Below are positions 44,661 to 52,855 of a DNA stretch of 64,000 nucleotides, one piece after another. The DNA lies in assembly GCA_029265355.1 (NCBI GenBank), contig JAJUJL010000001.1, forward strand, positions 124,001 through 188,000. Reading direction: 5' to 3'. The translations under genes were made by a program, and so were the position numbers. The notes beneath the pieces were generated by a model. The model saw only the letters and a list, made by a program, of their open reading frames with translations, had not been told where the DNA came from and ran no database searches. The first letter of the stretch is position 1; every line of letters starts with the position of its first letter. Origin of the DNA: Chloroflexota bacterium. Lineage in GTDB: Bacteria; Chloroflexota; Anaerolineae; Anaerolineales; UBA4823.

Positions 44661-45481
44661 CAGTCGCCCGACTGTTCGGACATATCTCTTATCAGCGCCA
44701 TTTCCTGACCGTTGCCGCCCTGGCGCAGCATGATGATCTCCGCCAGGATGCTCACGGCGATCTCTTCAGGCGTTTCGGCGTTCAATTCCAGGCCCATCGG
44801 AGAACGCACCCGGTCCAGCTTCTCCGCGGCAATTCCCGCCTGGAGGAGTTGTTTTCGAGTGGTGAGCCAGCGCCGCCGCGAACCAATCACTCCAATGTAA
44901 GCCGCGTCTGATTCCAGCAGCGCCGGCAGTCCTGGCACATCAATATTGACGCCGCGGGTGGTCAAAACCAGGTAAGTCCAGGGCGTTATCTTGAGATGCT
45001 GCGGCAGCTCAGCCATGGGAACGGCGAGGAATTCATCGCCATCGGGCACCATCTCCGGTGTGCAAAAATCCGGGCGGTCGTCGTTCACCACCACGCGAAA
45101 GCCCAGCCATTTGGCCAGGTGCGCCACAGCCTTGCCCACGTGACCGGCGCCGATGACCACCAGCACGGGTTTGGGTAAGATCGGCTCCACAAATACCTCC
45201 ACCTGCCCACCACACACGCCCGGGTCGCCCCGAGTCGGATCGGACATATTGTAGCTCAGCAATTGTGGGCTGCCGTCCAACAGTGCTTGCCTGGCGGCTG
45301 CGATGACACGGTTCTCCATCTCGCCGCCGCCCACGGTGCCCTGGATACTGCCATCCGGAAAGACGAGCATCTTGCTCGTCGCCCGGCGCGGGGTAGACCC
45401 CTGGCTGTGCACCACCGTGCACAGCGCAACCGCTTCATTCCGATCAACACACTCTGCTAAAGACCGGTAAATCGAGCTCAT
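44660..45481 (-). CDS. xdhC: XdhC-family Mo-cofactor insertion/maturation protein
   Basis: A 273-residue protein with the two XdhC parts. The N-terminal VVHSQGSTPRRATSKMLVF contains the conserved GS-P-R motif, and GTVGGGEME follows. The C-terminal Rossmann domain has VIGAGHVGKAVAHLAKWLG and GVIGSRRRW. XdhC binds the molybdenum cofactor, aids its sulfuration, and delivers it to xanthine-dehydrogenase-type enzymes. An ATG three codons earlier (45490) is also possible. It is 18 bp after the CBS-pyrophosphatase. Confidence 0.93.
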   Translation of the reverse strand: MSSIYRSLAECVDRNEAVALCTVVHSQGSTPRRATSKMLVFPDGSIQGTVGGGEMENRVIAAARQALLDGSPQLLSYNMSDPTRGDPGVCGGQVEVFVEPILPKPVLVVIGAGHVGKAVAHLAKWLGFRVVVNDDRPDFCTPEMVPDGDEFLAVPMAELPQHLKITPWTYLVLTTRGVNIDVPGLPALLESDAAYIGVIGSRRRWLTTRKQLLQAGIAAEKLDRVRSPMGLELNAETPEEIAVSILAEIIMLRQGGNGQEMALIRDMSEQSGD

Positions 45482-45499
45482 GCCATGCACCTTTCTTAA

Positions 45500-46843
45500 T
45501 CAAGATTCCAGCAGCCCCAGGACAGTCGGCAGGAGCTGCTTCTTCCGGGACACAACGCCTTCCGCCAGGCGCGTGCCATCCGGCTGTTTCGGATAGGGTA
45601 ACCCGCTCAACACAGGCGGCTCCTGCGAAAAGATCAGTCGACTCGAACCGCTGACCACATCTGTGACCATCAGCATGGCAAAATCGACTCCCCGGCGCTC
45701 TTGCAGCACGCGCAGTGCGTCCCTCAGTGGCTCGAGATAGTCTTTCAACTGCAGCAAGGAGGTCACTTCTGCCTGGGCAATGGCAAAGTTGAAACCACCT
45801 GCTTCGTACAGCTTCAGATCGGTGCTGACAATATCCTGAGGATCTCGGGTCGAGAGACCGGCGCCTGCTTCCACAACCTTCTTCCCATAGCTCTGGATCG
45901 TTTCCCCATGCAGGGGGCTGTTGCGGACGAACGCCCAGCGTCCCAATCGCTCTGCTGCGCGGTGGTCGCGTTCCGTGGTTGTGGGCGAGGAAAGGATCAA
46001 TGTATCCGAGAGCATACCTGCCAGCAGCAAGCCTGCCAGCGCTGGCGGCGCGCTCAGGCCAGCTTCTTCGATGCGCTCGGTGACCAGCGTGCTGGTGCTG
46101 CCCACCACATCCACCGAGAACTTAATCGGCATGTGGGTGGAGGGATTGCCCAGCCGGTGATGATCCAGAATCTCGATCAATTCCGCTTCATCCAGCGCGC
46201 CAACTGCCTGGTTCGGCTCGTTGTGATCCACCAGGATCAAGCGCAGCCGGGGCGGGTTGAGCACATCGCGTTGCCGGGTGACGCCCAGGTACTGCCCGGC
46301 GTCGTCGACGATCAAGAACTCGTTGTGCTCTTCGCGCAAAATGCGGTTGAGCATATCGCGAATGCGCGTGCTGGCGGTAAAACGCGGCACGCTGCCATCA
46401 CAGGCTTGCTCGCAGGGCAAGTCCAATATTTCGCTGATGCTCATTTCCTGCCGGCGAGGATGCGGCCCGACAAGCTCTGCGAACAGGTTGAACAGACTGC
46501 TTCCGGTGATCAAACCTTTGGGTGTGCCATCCTCGTTCACCACCGGGGCGACGCCGCCGGTGCGATTGGTGATCGCCCAGGCCTCGCGCAGCGGGTTGCC
46601 CGGCAAAACTGTGTCCAGCCGGCGGGTAACCGACTCAAAAACGGGCGAAGCATCGGTCAGCAGCAAGGGAGCTTCCAACCCCAGTTGCTTCAATACCCAG
46701 GAGGTTTGCGGGTTGGTTGGGCCAGCCCGGGCGGCGATGTACTCGCCGCCATCGCGTTCTCTTAATAACCAGGCATAACCCATTGCCGAAGCAATCGAAT
46801 CGGTGTCTGGGTTGACATGACCAATAACGTAGGTAGGGCTCAT
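45500..46843 (-). CDS. manganese-dependent (family II) inorganic pyrophosphatase with CBS domains
   Basis: A 447-residue DHH-family pyrophosphatase. Metal site: GHVNPDTDSIASA (His9, Asp13, Asp15), DHNEPNQ (Asp206) and LDHHRLG (227-231, with DHH at 227-229). The C-terminal substrate motif is SRKKQ (432-436). Between the first and second motifs, residues about 65-200 hold two CBS domains and no DRTGG domain, so adenine nucleotides probably regulate it. It is cytosolic. A canonical promoter lies at 46959-46987. It begins an operon with xdhC. Confidence 0.93.
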   Translation of the reverse strand: MSPTYVIGHVNPDTDSIASAMGYAWLLRERDGGEYIAARAGPTNPQTSWVLKQLGLEAPLLLTDASPVFESVTRRLDTVLPGNPLREAWAITNRTGGVAPVVNEDGTPKGLITGSSLFNLFAELVGPHPRRQEMSISEILDLPCEQACDGSVPRFTASTRIRDMLNRILREEHNEFLIVDDAGQYLGVTRQRDVLNPPRLRLILVDHNEPNQAVGALDEAELIEILDHHRLGNPSTHMPIKFSVDVVGSTSTLVTERIEEAGLSAPPALAGLLLAGMLSDTLILSSPTTTERDHRAAERLGRWAFVRNSPLHGETIQSYGKKVVEAGAGLSTRDPQDIVSTDLKLYEAGGFNFAIAQAEVTSLLQLKDYLEPLRDALRVLQERRGVDFAMLMVTDVVSGSSRLIFSQEPPVLSGLPYPKQPDGTRLAEGVVSRKKQLLPTVLGLLES

Positions 46844-46958
46844 GCTTATAGTTTCGCTTTTCCTTGAGATCCAGATAGGTAAACGAGCCTCTGCGGATTC
46901 ACCAGGTATCTATCCGAAATTATTAGGCACCCTCGACTTTTCGAACGGTTCTACAGTA

Positions 46959-46987
46959 ATTATAGAAACGTTGCCCTGGATAAGCAA
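46959..46987 (-). promoter_or_regulatory. sigma-70-type promoter of the CBS-pyrophosphatase/xdhC operon
   Basis: On the minus strand TTGCTT (46982-46987) and a perfect TATAAT (46959-46964) are exactly 17 bp apart. The leader before the ATG at 46843 is about 110 nt. No other gene is seen in the 46844-47035 gap. Confidence 0.7.
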
Positions 46988-47035
46988 GCTCGTTATCCCT
47001 TGTATGCGTTCGCATCGTGTCCGCCAGATCCAACC

Positions 47036-50000
47036 TTACAGTTCTGACGCTGCGGGTTCAAGTCTGCGCAAGCCGCGCCACACCTTCTCTGGCGTGATTG
47101 GATTGTCATCCACCTGCACACCGCAGGCATCCAACACGGCATTGCCCACCGCAGGCGCCACGCCATCCATGGGAATCTCGGCCACCGCTTTCACTCCGAA
47201 TGGGTGGGAAGGCTCATAGGTCTGCACAAAAATGGTATCCAATTCCGGCATCTCGTGAGCCTGGAAGATGTGGTAATCCTTGAAACTTTTCTCCCTCGCC
47301 ACGCCATGCTCATCGTACACCATCTCTTCACACACCGCGTAGCCAAGCGCCTGGGTCATGCCGCCCTCGATCTGCCCAGAAGCTGTCACCGGATTGACGA
47401 TCACGCCTGAGTCCACCGCCATCACCAGGCGATCCACCCACACCTGCCCGGTTTGGATATCGACTGTCACCTCGGCAAACTGGGCGGCGAAAGGCGGCGG
47501 AGAAACCGGCGACATGTAAGAGGCCACACCCATGATCTGCTCCTGATCGGCGTGATGCAAACTGTTATGGGCGACTGCTTCCAGGGTAACGAATCTGCCA
47601 TCCGGCGCAATTGCTTTGCGATCCACCAGGCGAATCTCCGCAGGATCAACCACCTGCTCAACGCTGGAAAGCATGCTTGCCGCCCGCTTTCGAATTCGCT
47701 CGGCGACAATCTGCGCCGCCCGCGCTACCGCCGCGCCCGAGATATACGTTGTGCTGGAGGCATAGGCGCCCTTGTCGAAGGGGGTAAAGTCTGTATCCGA
47801 AGAATAAGTGATCATATCCTCCAGAGGCACACCCAGCACCTCGGCAGCCATCTGCGCCAGCACCGTATCCGAGCCAGTGCCCAGGTCCGTCGCTCCCACC
47901 AGCAGGTTGAACGAACCGTCGTCATTCATCTTGATGCTTGCCCCACCCATATCCAGGTAGGGAATGGCGGTGCCCTGCATGACCAGCGCCGCGCCGATAC
48001 CGCGCCGCAGGTGCGGTTTGCCAGGGACAGCATGCCATTGCGGATTACCAAATTTCTGATCCCAACCGATCAGGGCTTTGCCTTGCCGGGCGCACTCTTC
48101 CAGCCCGCAGGTTTGGATGGTTTCGGGGCGCGGCTCGCGGCCCTCACTCCAGGCGGTGCTGAAAGGATGCAGCTCCCCGGCGCGCAATGCATTCTTCAAA
48201 CGGAATTCCACCGGGTCCATACCCAACTTTCGGGCAATTTTTTCCATGTGGCGCTCGAGTGGCCAATAGCCCTGCGGAACGCCATAACCGCGGTAGGCGC
48301 CCGCCGGTGGGGTATTGGTGTACACGATATCCGCATAGAAGCGGATATTGGGCGCCTGGCGGTATGGGCCGTCGCCGACATACAACGCCATTGCCTTGTG
48401 CCCGGTGTTACCGGTGACGGTCAGGGCATGGCAACCATAAGCGCCCGTATCGCTGAGGGCATACATGGCATTGGCGGTGATGGTGCCATCTTTCTTTACG
48501 CCGGTTTTCAAGCGGATGCGCATGGGGTGGCGGGAGCGGGCTGCGGTAAACTCCTCCTCGCGGGTGTACTCGTAATACACCGGTCTCCCGGTAGCGATGG
48601 TGAGGTGGGCGGCAACATCTTCGATCAGCACTTCTTGCTTTCCGCCAAAGCCACCGCCGATGCGCGGCTTGATCACCCGGATGCGCTTGACTGGCAAACC
48701 CAACACGGGCGCCAGGATACGGCGCACATGAAATGGCACCTGGGTGCTGGTGCGAATCACCAGGCGGTCGTCTTCGTCCCAATAGGTGATCGTCACATGC
48801 GGCTCAATGTGCGCCTGCTGCACCTTGGGCACCCGGTACTCCGCCTCGAAGATCTCATCGGCCTCAGCAAAACCGCGTTCGACATCACCGATATCGATGC
48901 GGATCTCGGCTGCCAGGTTGCGAGCAGGGTCAGAATGAGCAAAGTTAACGTACTCCGGCTCATCGTGCAGGCGCGGCGCTCCAGGCTGCATCGCCTCGGC
49001 TGGATCCAACACGACTGGCAGCGGCTCGTATTCGACATCGATCAATTTCAGCGCCTGCTCAGCGATCTCAGCCGTTTCTGCCGCGACGAAGGCTACCCGG
49101 TCACCCACGAAGCGCACTTTGTTATCCAGCGAGAAGGTGTCCAATGGCCCAGGGATTGGATCCGATTGACCGGCAGTGGAATACGCCACGCGCGGCAGAT
49201 CCTGCCAGGTGAGCACCGCAGCCACGCCGGGTAAGGCGCGGGCGCGCCCGGTATCGATGCGCTTGATGCGCGCATGCGCCAGCGGGCTGTGCAGCACCTT
49301 AGCAACCAGCATATCGCGGCGCTCGAAATCGGCGGCAAAAGCCGGTTTGCCCTGCACCAGCTTGACGGCATCCACCTTGGGCTCGGGCTTTCCCACGCGC
49401 TGCCAGGTTTGGGCTTCGCCGGCGAGTTGCATGCGAGGCAGGATGCGAGTGCGCGTCGTTGTGCTAGCAGCGCCAGTTTCAGGCGCCCAGCCAGGGGAAT
49501 CGAGCCCAGGTTCTTTGGCGCCGGCAGGCGGGGTAGAATCCAATGGTAGACCCTCCAGCGGCTCAGGCGTCTCGCCGCGCAGCGCCGCCGCAGCGCGCAA
49601 TACAGCCTGCACCGGTTTGAGATAGCCAGTGCAGCGGCACAGGACGCCGGAGAGCGCCTGGCGCACGTCTTCTTCCGTGGGATCGGGATTGCTCTGCAGC
49701 AGGTGCCAGGCAGCTAAGACCTGGGCCGGCGTGCAATACCCACATTGAATGGCTCCTGTCTCGACAAAGGCTTTCTGCAAGGGGTGAAGACCTTGCGTCA
49801 CCCGCCAGCCCTGGACAGGGTGTTCGCCCAACGCCTCGATCGTTTCTATCTCATGCCCTTCAGCTTGGGCGGCCAGCATCATGCAGGAATTTACCGGCTT
49901 GCCGTCCAGCAGCACGGCGCACGCACCGCATTCGCCAGTTTCACAACCATGTTTTACGCCATACAGGCCATTCTTTCGCAATATATCTAGCAGCGAAGCC

Positions 50001-50056
50001 GCGGGGGCTGCTTCGACAGCAAACTCTTTGCCATTCACACGAAGCTGTAGATGCAT
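47036..50056 (-). CDS. xanthine dehydrogenase family 2Fe-2S / molybdopterin-binding fusion subunit
   Basis: A 1006-residue fusion. Residues 1-160 carry two 2Fe-2S clusters (Cys38, 43, 46 and 58; Cys105, 108, 140 and 142). A Pro/Gly/Ala-rich linker of about 60 residues follows. The Mo domain starts at VGKPEPKVDAVKLVQGKPAF. It has IGGGFGGKQE, YRGYGVPQGYW, GATDLGTGSDTVLAQMAAE and catalytic Glu960 in GVKAVAEIPMDG. The FeS-Mo fusion lacks the FAD subunit; the lone FAD subunit at 58948-59712 would complete it. The ribosome site AAGGAGA is just upstream. The substrate is unknown. Confidence 0.93.
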   Translation of the reverse strand: MHLQLRVNGKEFAVEAAPAASLLDILRKNGLYGVKHGCETGECGACAVLLDGKPVNSCMMLAAQAEGHEIETIEALGEHPVQGWRVTQGLHPLQKAFVETGAIQCGYCTPAQVLAAWHLLQSNPDPTEEDVRQALSGVLCRCTGYLKPVQAVLRAAAALRGETPEPLEGLPLDSTPPAGAKEPGLDSPGWAPETGAASTTTRTRILPRMQLAGEAQTWQRVGKPEPKVDAVKLVQGKPAFAADFERRDMLVAKVLHSPLAHARIKRIDTGRARALPGVAAVLTWQDLPRVAYSTAGQSDPIPGPLDTFSLDNKVRFVGDRVAFVAAETAEIAEQALKLIDVEYEPLPVVLDPAEAMQPGAPRLHDEPEYVNFAHSDPARNLAAEIRIDIGDVERGFAEADEIFEAEYRVPKVQQAHIEPHVTITYWDEDDRLVIRTSTQVPFHVRRILAPVLGLPVKRIRVIKPRIGGGFGGKQEVLIEDVAAHLTIATGRPVYYEYTREEEFTAARSRHPMRIRLKTGVKKDGTITANAMYALSDTGAYGCHALTVTGNTGHKAMALYVGDGPYRQAPNIRFYADIVYTNTPPAGAYRGYGVPQGYWPLERHMEKIARKLGMDPVEFRLKNALRAGELHPFSTAWSEGREPRPETIQTCGLEECARQGKALIGWDQKFGNPQWHAVPGKPHLRRGIGAALVMQGTAIPYLDMGGASIKMNDDGSFNLLVGATDLGTGSDTVLAQMAAEVLGVPLEDMITYSSDTDFTPFDKGAYASSTTYISGAAVARAAQIVAERIRKRAASMLSSVEQVVDPAEIRLVDRKAIAPDGRFVTLEAVAHNSLHHADQEQIMGVASYMSPVSPPPFAAQFAEVTVDIQTGQVWVDRLVMAVDSGVIVNPVTASGQIEGGMTQALGYAVCEEMVYDEHGVAREKSFKDYHIFQAHEMPELDTIFVQTYEPSHPFGVKAVAEIPMDGVAPAVGNAVLDACGVQVDDNPITPEKVWRGLRRLEPAASEL

Positions 50057-50255
50057 GGACTCTCCTTATTTTGATCTTAGCTATCACTGCGAGGCCAGAG
50101 TCGGGTGTTTTTTACACGCCTGTGCTGGTCATGGCAATCTCTGATCAGATCATTTTGCGTGGTCCACATCGTGCGAGCAGGTTAATCAATCCGCGCACGC
50201 CTGATGTGAGACCACCGGCGGTGGTGTTGCGTGATATTTTTAAAATTATCCGCGC

Positions 50256-51347
50256 TCATGTATCCAGGTTTTGCAGGGCTTGCTGGCGCAGCCGGTCTAG
50301 CGCCATCATCTCTCCGCTGTGGGCCTCTTGCACCCACCAGCGATCCCATCCATTACACGGCGCTCCCAGCAGCGCCCGCGCCACCTGGTGGATCGATCCG
50401 CTATAGCCGTTGCAACGCAAGTGCCCGTTAGCTAACACCACAGCTTCCATCTCTCGTCGCCCATCCAGGTAGAGGGATTGCCCCGGTTTCAGCAACCCCT
50501 GCTCCAGCAAAGCGCCAAGCGGCACGCGTTTCTGCTCGCGGCGACGCTCGAAACGATAGACCTCCGAGCGATACTCGCCCGGCTGCTCAGCAGCAATGCG
50601 CTGCCTTGCCAGGGCAGCATAGGTCGGCTCGCGTTCAATGCCAATCCAATGCCGGTGCAGCCTGCGAGCCACCACACCCGTGGTGCCAGTGCCAAAGAAT
50701 GGATCGAGTACGACATCGCCAGGGTCGCTGCTGGACAGGATGACGCGATACAACAGCGCTTCTGGCTTTTGCGTGGAATGAGCTTTAGCGCCGTTCACCT
50801 TCACTCGCTCGTTGCCGCTGCACAGCGGGAGGCGCCAGTCGCTGCGCATTTGCAGATCGCCGTTTAGGGCTTTCATCGCCTGGTGATTGAAGGTGTAGCG
50901 CGCCCCGCGAATTTTTTGCGCCCAGATCAAGGTCTCCTGAGCGTTAGTGAAACGCACCCCTCGAAAATTGGGCATTGGGTTGGACTTTATCCACACCACA
51001 TCATTCAGGATCCAGTATTCCAGATCTTGCAAGATGCATCCCAGGCGGTAGATGTTGTGATAAGTGCCGATCACCCACAAGGTGCCGCTGTCTTTGAGCA
51101 CCCGCCGGCAAGCCTGCAGCCAGCTACGGCTGAAAGCATCATACTCAGCGGTGCTCTCGAACCGATCCCAGGCGTCATCAACCGCATCCACCCTGGTCTG
51201 GTTGGGTCGCCAGAGATCCTGCTGGAGCTGAAGGCGGTATGGCGGATCGGCAAAAACCAGGTCGACCGATTTCTCCGGCAGGGCGTTTAGCCATTCCACA
51301 CAATCCCCTTCCAGTACCGTATCCAGCGGCAGCTCTATCTCAGGCAT
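50256..51347 (-). CDS. ccrM: CcrM-type adenine-N6 DNA methyltransferase with RAMA domain
   Basis: A 363-residue beta-class methyltransferase. The catalytic DPPY lies at 34-37. LWRPNQTRVDAVDDAWDRFE, WVIGTYHNIYRLG, NPMPNFRGVRFTNAQETL, LQMRSDW and the SAM motif DPFFGTGTTG all match Caulobacter CcrM closely. The C-terminal 90 residues form a RAMA domain (LLKPGQSLYL, SGSIHQVARALLG, CNGW), also as in CcrM. GANTC is the expected target. No restriction enzyme is adjacent, so it is probably solitary and regulatory. The ribosome site AGGAGAGAGA precedes the ATG. Confidence 0.91.
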   Translation of the reverse strand: MPEIELPLDTVLEGDCVEWLNALPEKSVDLVFADPPYRLQLQQDLWRPNQTRVDAVDDAWDRFESTAEYDAFSRSWLQACRRVLKDSGTLWVIGTYHNIYRLGCILQDLEYWILNDVVWIKSNPMPNFRGVRFTNAQETLIWAQKIRGARYTFNHQAMKALNGDLQMRSDWRLPLCSGNERVKVNGAKAHSTQKPEALLYRVILSSSDPGDVVLDPFFGTGTTGVVARRLHRHWIGIEREPTYAALARQRIAAEQPGEYRSEVYRFERRREQKRVPLGALLEQGLLKPGQSLYLDGRREMEAVVLANGHLRCNGYSGSIHQVARALLGAPCNGWDRWWVQEAHSGEMMALDRLRQQALQNLDT

Positions 51348-51399
51348 TGCCTTCTCTCTCCTAAAACCAGGCCGTGATGCAACGCGAAACGTCAGATTA

Positions 51400-51429
51400 A
51401 TTATAACTGCACTGTTAACCGATGGTCAC
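51400..51429 (-). promoter_or_regulatory. predicted promoter of the ccrM-like gene
   Basis: On the minus strand GTGACC (51424-51429, four of six positions match consensus) and a perfect TATAAT (51400-51405) are 18 bp apart. The start point would be about 45 bp before the ATG. Confidence 0.5.
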
Positions 51430-51454
51430 ACTTTGTAGGCCCTGCAGAGTGATC

Positions 51455-51565
51455 GGTGTTCCGCCGGAAGTGTTTTTACAAAAAGGTGAACGTGCACCGG
51501 CGAAATCCTGTAGTAAACCGCCGTCGCGATGGCCGATCTACTCTACACACTTTCGGCGGTTTACT
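51455..51565. repeat. 111-bp palindromic element, copy B (MITE-like)
   Basis: The left end GTTCCGCCGGAAGTG (51458-51472) is inverted at the right end as CACTTTCGGCGGTTTAC (51548-51564). A second inner inverted repeat, AGTAAACCGCCG (51512-51523) with CGGCGGTTTACT (51554-51565), is perfect over 12 bp. It aligns with copy A at 44549-44660 along its full length, with scattered substitutions. It codes for nothing. Confidence 0.7.
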
Positions 51566-52050
51566 TAACACCCTGTTACCTTCCTGACGATCATCGCAGA
51601 ATCGAGCGACAAGTCCGCTCCCAGCCAATCTACCTGACTGCTCATTTGAAATTTCTTCACTCCCGGTCTCGAAAGATTAACAAACGATTAACAAAATATC
51701 CCCCATAAGATAGTCATCGGACTAGGAAATTTGTCATATTGTAATGCCTTACAATATGACAAGTAACCGCCCAATGTCATATCAATATCACTATCATATT
51801 AACGACAATTCCCGCATAATATAGTCTAAGTTATCAGAGACACAAAGTCTTATTAATACACACTTTACATCACAAAACAGAACTGTCCCGCAATTCTTAC
51901 TGTCGATAAAGGAGGTCATGCCAAGGGAAACGCTGCATATCACACACTTTTCGCCCGTGTGCAGTCCTTAATCCATCACGCGCCAAACAGGCATCACCCC
52001 CTGTCCTAAGCCAGAAACTGCACACATCGTAGCTATGGGAGATGAACACA
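51566..52050 (+). other. leader region of the copper locus
   Basis: A gap of about 480 bp with strong AT bias between 51660 and 51900. It contains the large palindrome at 51731-51762, then TGTCATAT at 51775-51782 as a possible extra half-site, and TATAGT near 51820 as a poor -10 candidate. A 17-codon ORF (51918-51971) follows AAAGGAGGT, but the spacing is only 2 bases, so I do not call it a gene. CACAC/GTGTG flanking arms near 51942-51960 could form a hairpin. Confidence 0.4.
51731..51762. promoter_or_regulatory. 32-bp palindrome, probable operator of the copper locus
   Basis: TTGTCATATTGTAA (51731-51744) is perfectly inverted at 51749-51762 around TGCC. Arms of 14 bp without a mismatch, with no T run after them and little GC, point to a protein-binding site rather than a terminator. 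It lies about 290 bp before the first copper-locus gene. Confidence 0.6.
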
Positions 52051-52827
52051 ATGACCAATCGACTTAAAATGGCGCTCCTTTCGAGTATTTTTTTGGCTTT
52101 GCTGATGGTTGCATCAGCCTACGCCTACGTCATCACGATCGACGGCGACCCGTCGGAATGGCAGGTTTCGATGAACATGACCCCGCCTGAGGACGGGCTG
52201 GAGGAAGCTCCCGATTCGATCGACCCCAGTGTAGACATCGCTGAATACTGGGCGACTAACGACGGACTCAATCTTTATTACCGCTTCGACACCTGGACCA
52301 ATACCGCTTGGGATAATATCCAGTTGGTAGCTGTATGCATGGACGTGAACCCCAATACGCACGTCAGTTGCGGTGCAAACTGGGGCTGTGATAGCGCCGC
52401 CGATTTCGCCCTGGTGATCGATCCGAGCATCGGAACCACTGAACTGCTGGATGCGGAGACCTGTAATCCAGTCCCTGGGGCTACACCGGATGCCTTCTCG
52501 GCAAACGAGGTCACCGAAATCAGCGTGCCCTTTGCCGGCCTCGGTCTGAACTCCACCAACTGCAACTTTGACTGTTATGTGAACACCCAGATCATCCTGC
52601 AGTATGGTGCAGATTTAACCGAAGCGGACTTGTTCCCCGACACAGGTTACTTTCCCCAGCAGGTTGGCGGCGGCAGCCCGACCTCCACAGGTTTGGTGAA
52701 CTTGTCTGCCAGTTCAGCGCAGCCCGCTGGGGCGTTCGAGCTGCCCCAAGCGTTAACCCTGGCGGCCACCATCCTCATGCTGGTGGTCGTCCTGAGCTGG
52801 CGGCGCGCGCTGAGATATCCACGCTAG
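52051..52827 (+). CDS. exported DOMON/CBM9-like protein with C-terminal anchor
   Basis: A 258-residue secreted protein. It has a signal peptide, and ITIDGDPSEWQ at the mature N terminus is the opening strand of CBM9/DOMON-type beta-sandwich domains. Eight cysteines lie in the mature part. The C terminus has a membrane helix followed by SWRRALRYPR, which resembles a sortase-like or exosortase-like tail. The start at 52051 is chosen because GGGAG is 9 bases upstream; an ATG at 52042 abuts that site. It precedes the multicopper oxidase by 28 bp and is probably co-transcribed. Haem or sugar binding is possible, but I cannot choose. Confidence 0.78.
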   Translation: MTNRLKMALLSSIFLALLMVASAYAYVITIDGDPSEWQVSMNMTPPEDGLEEAPDSIDPSVDIAEYWATNDGLNLYYRFDTWTNTAWDNIQLVAVCMDVNPNTHVSCGANWGCDSAADFALVIDPSIGTTELLDAETCNPVPGATPDAFSANEVTEISVPFAGLGLNSTNCNFDCYVNTQIILQYGADLTEADLFPDTGYFPQQVGGGSPTSTGLVNLSASSAQPAGAFELPQALTLAATILMLVVVLSWRRALRYPR

Positions 52828-52855
52828 TGTGAGCACAATGAGTGAGGAGATCCCA

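Noticed and set aside
47453-49234. 593-codon plus-strand ORF, and similar long ORFs at 30848-32302 and 43045-44472
   Set aside because: All are antisense to Mo-hydroxylase genes with strong motifs; the composition (His, Arg, Gln) is typical of GC-rich shadow frames.
50090-50240. Possible repeat and hairpin between the FeS/Mo subunit and ccrM
   Set aside because: The CACTGCGAGGCC and GGCAATCTC words recall common dispersed repeats and ACCACCGGCGGTGGT is a small palindrome, but I see no second copy and no T run.
51918-51971. 17-codon leader ORF in front of the copper locus
   Set aside because: AAAGGAGGT lies only 2 bases from the ATG, too close for efficient initiation, and there is no regulatory codon run.
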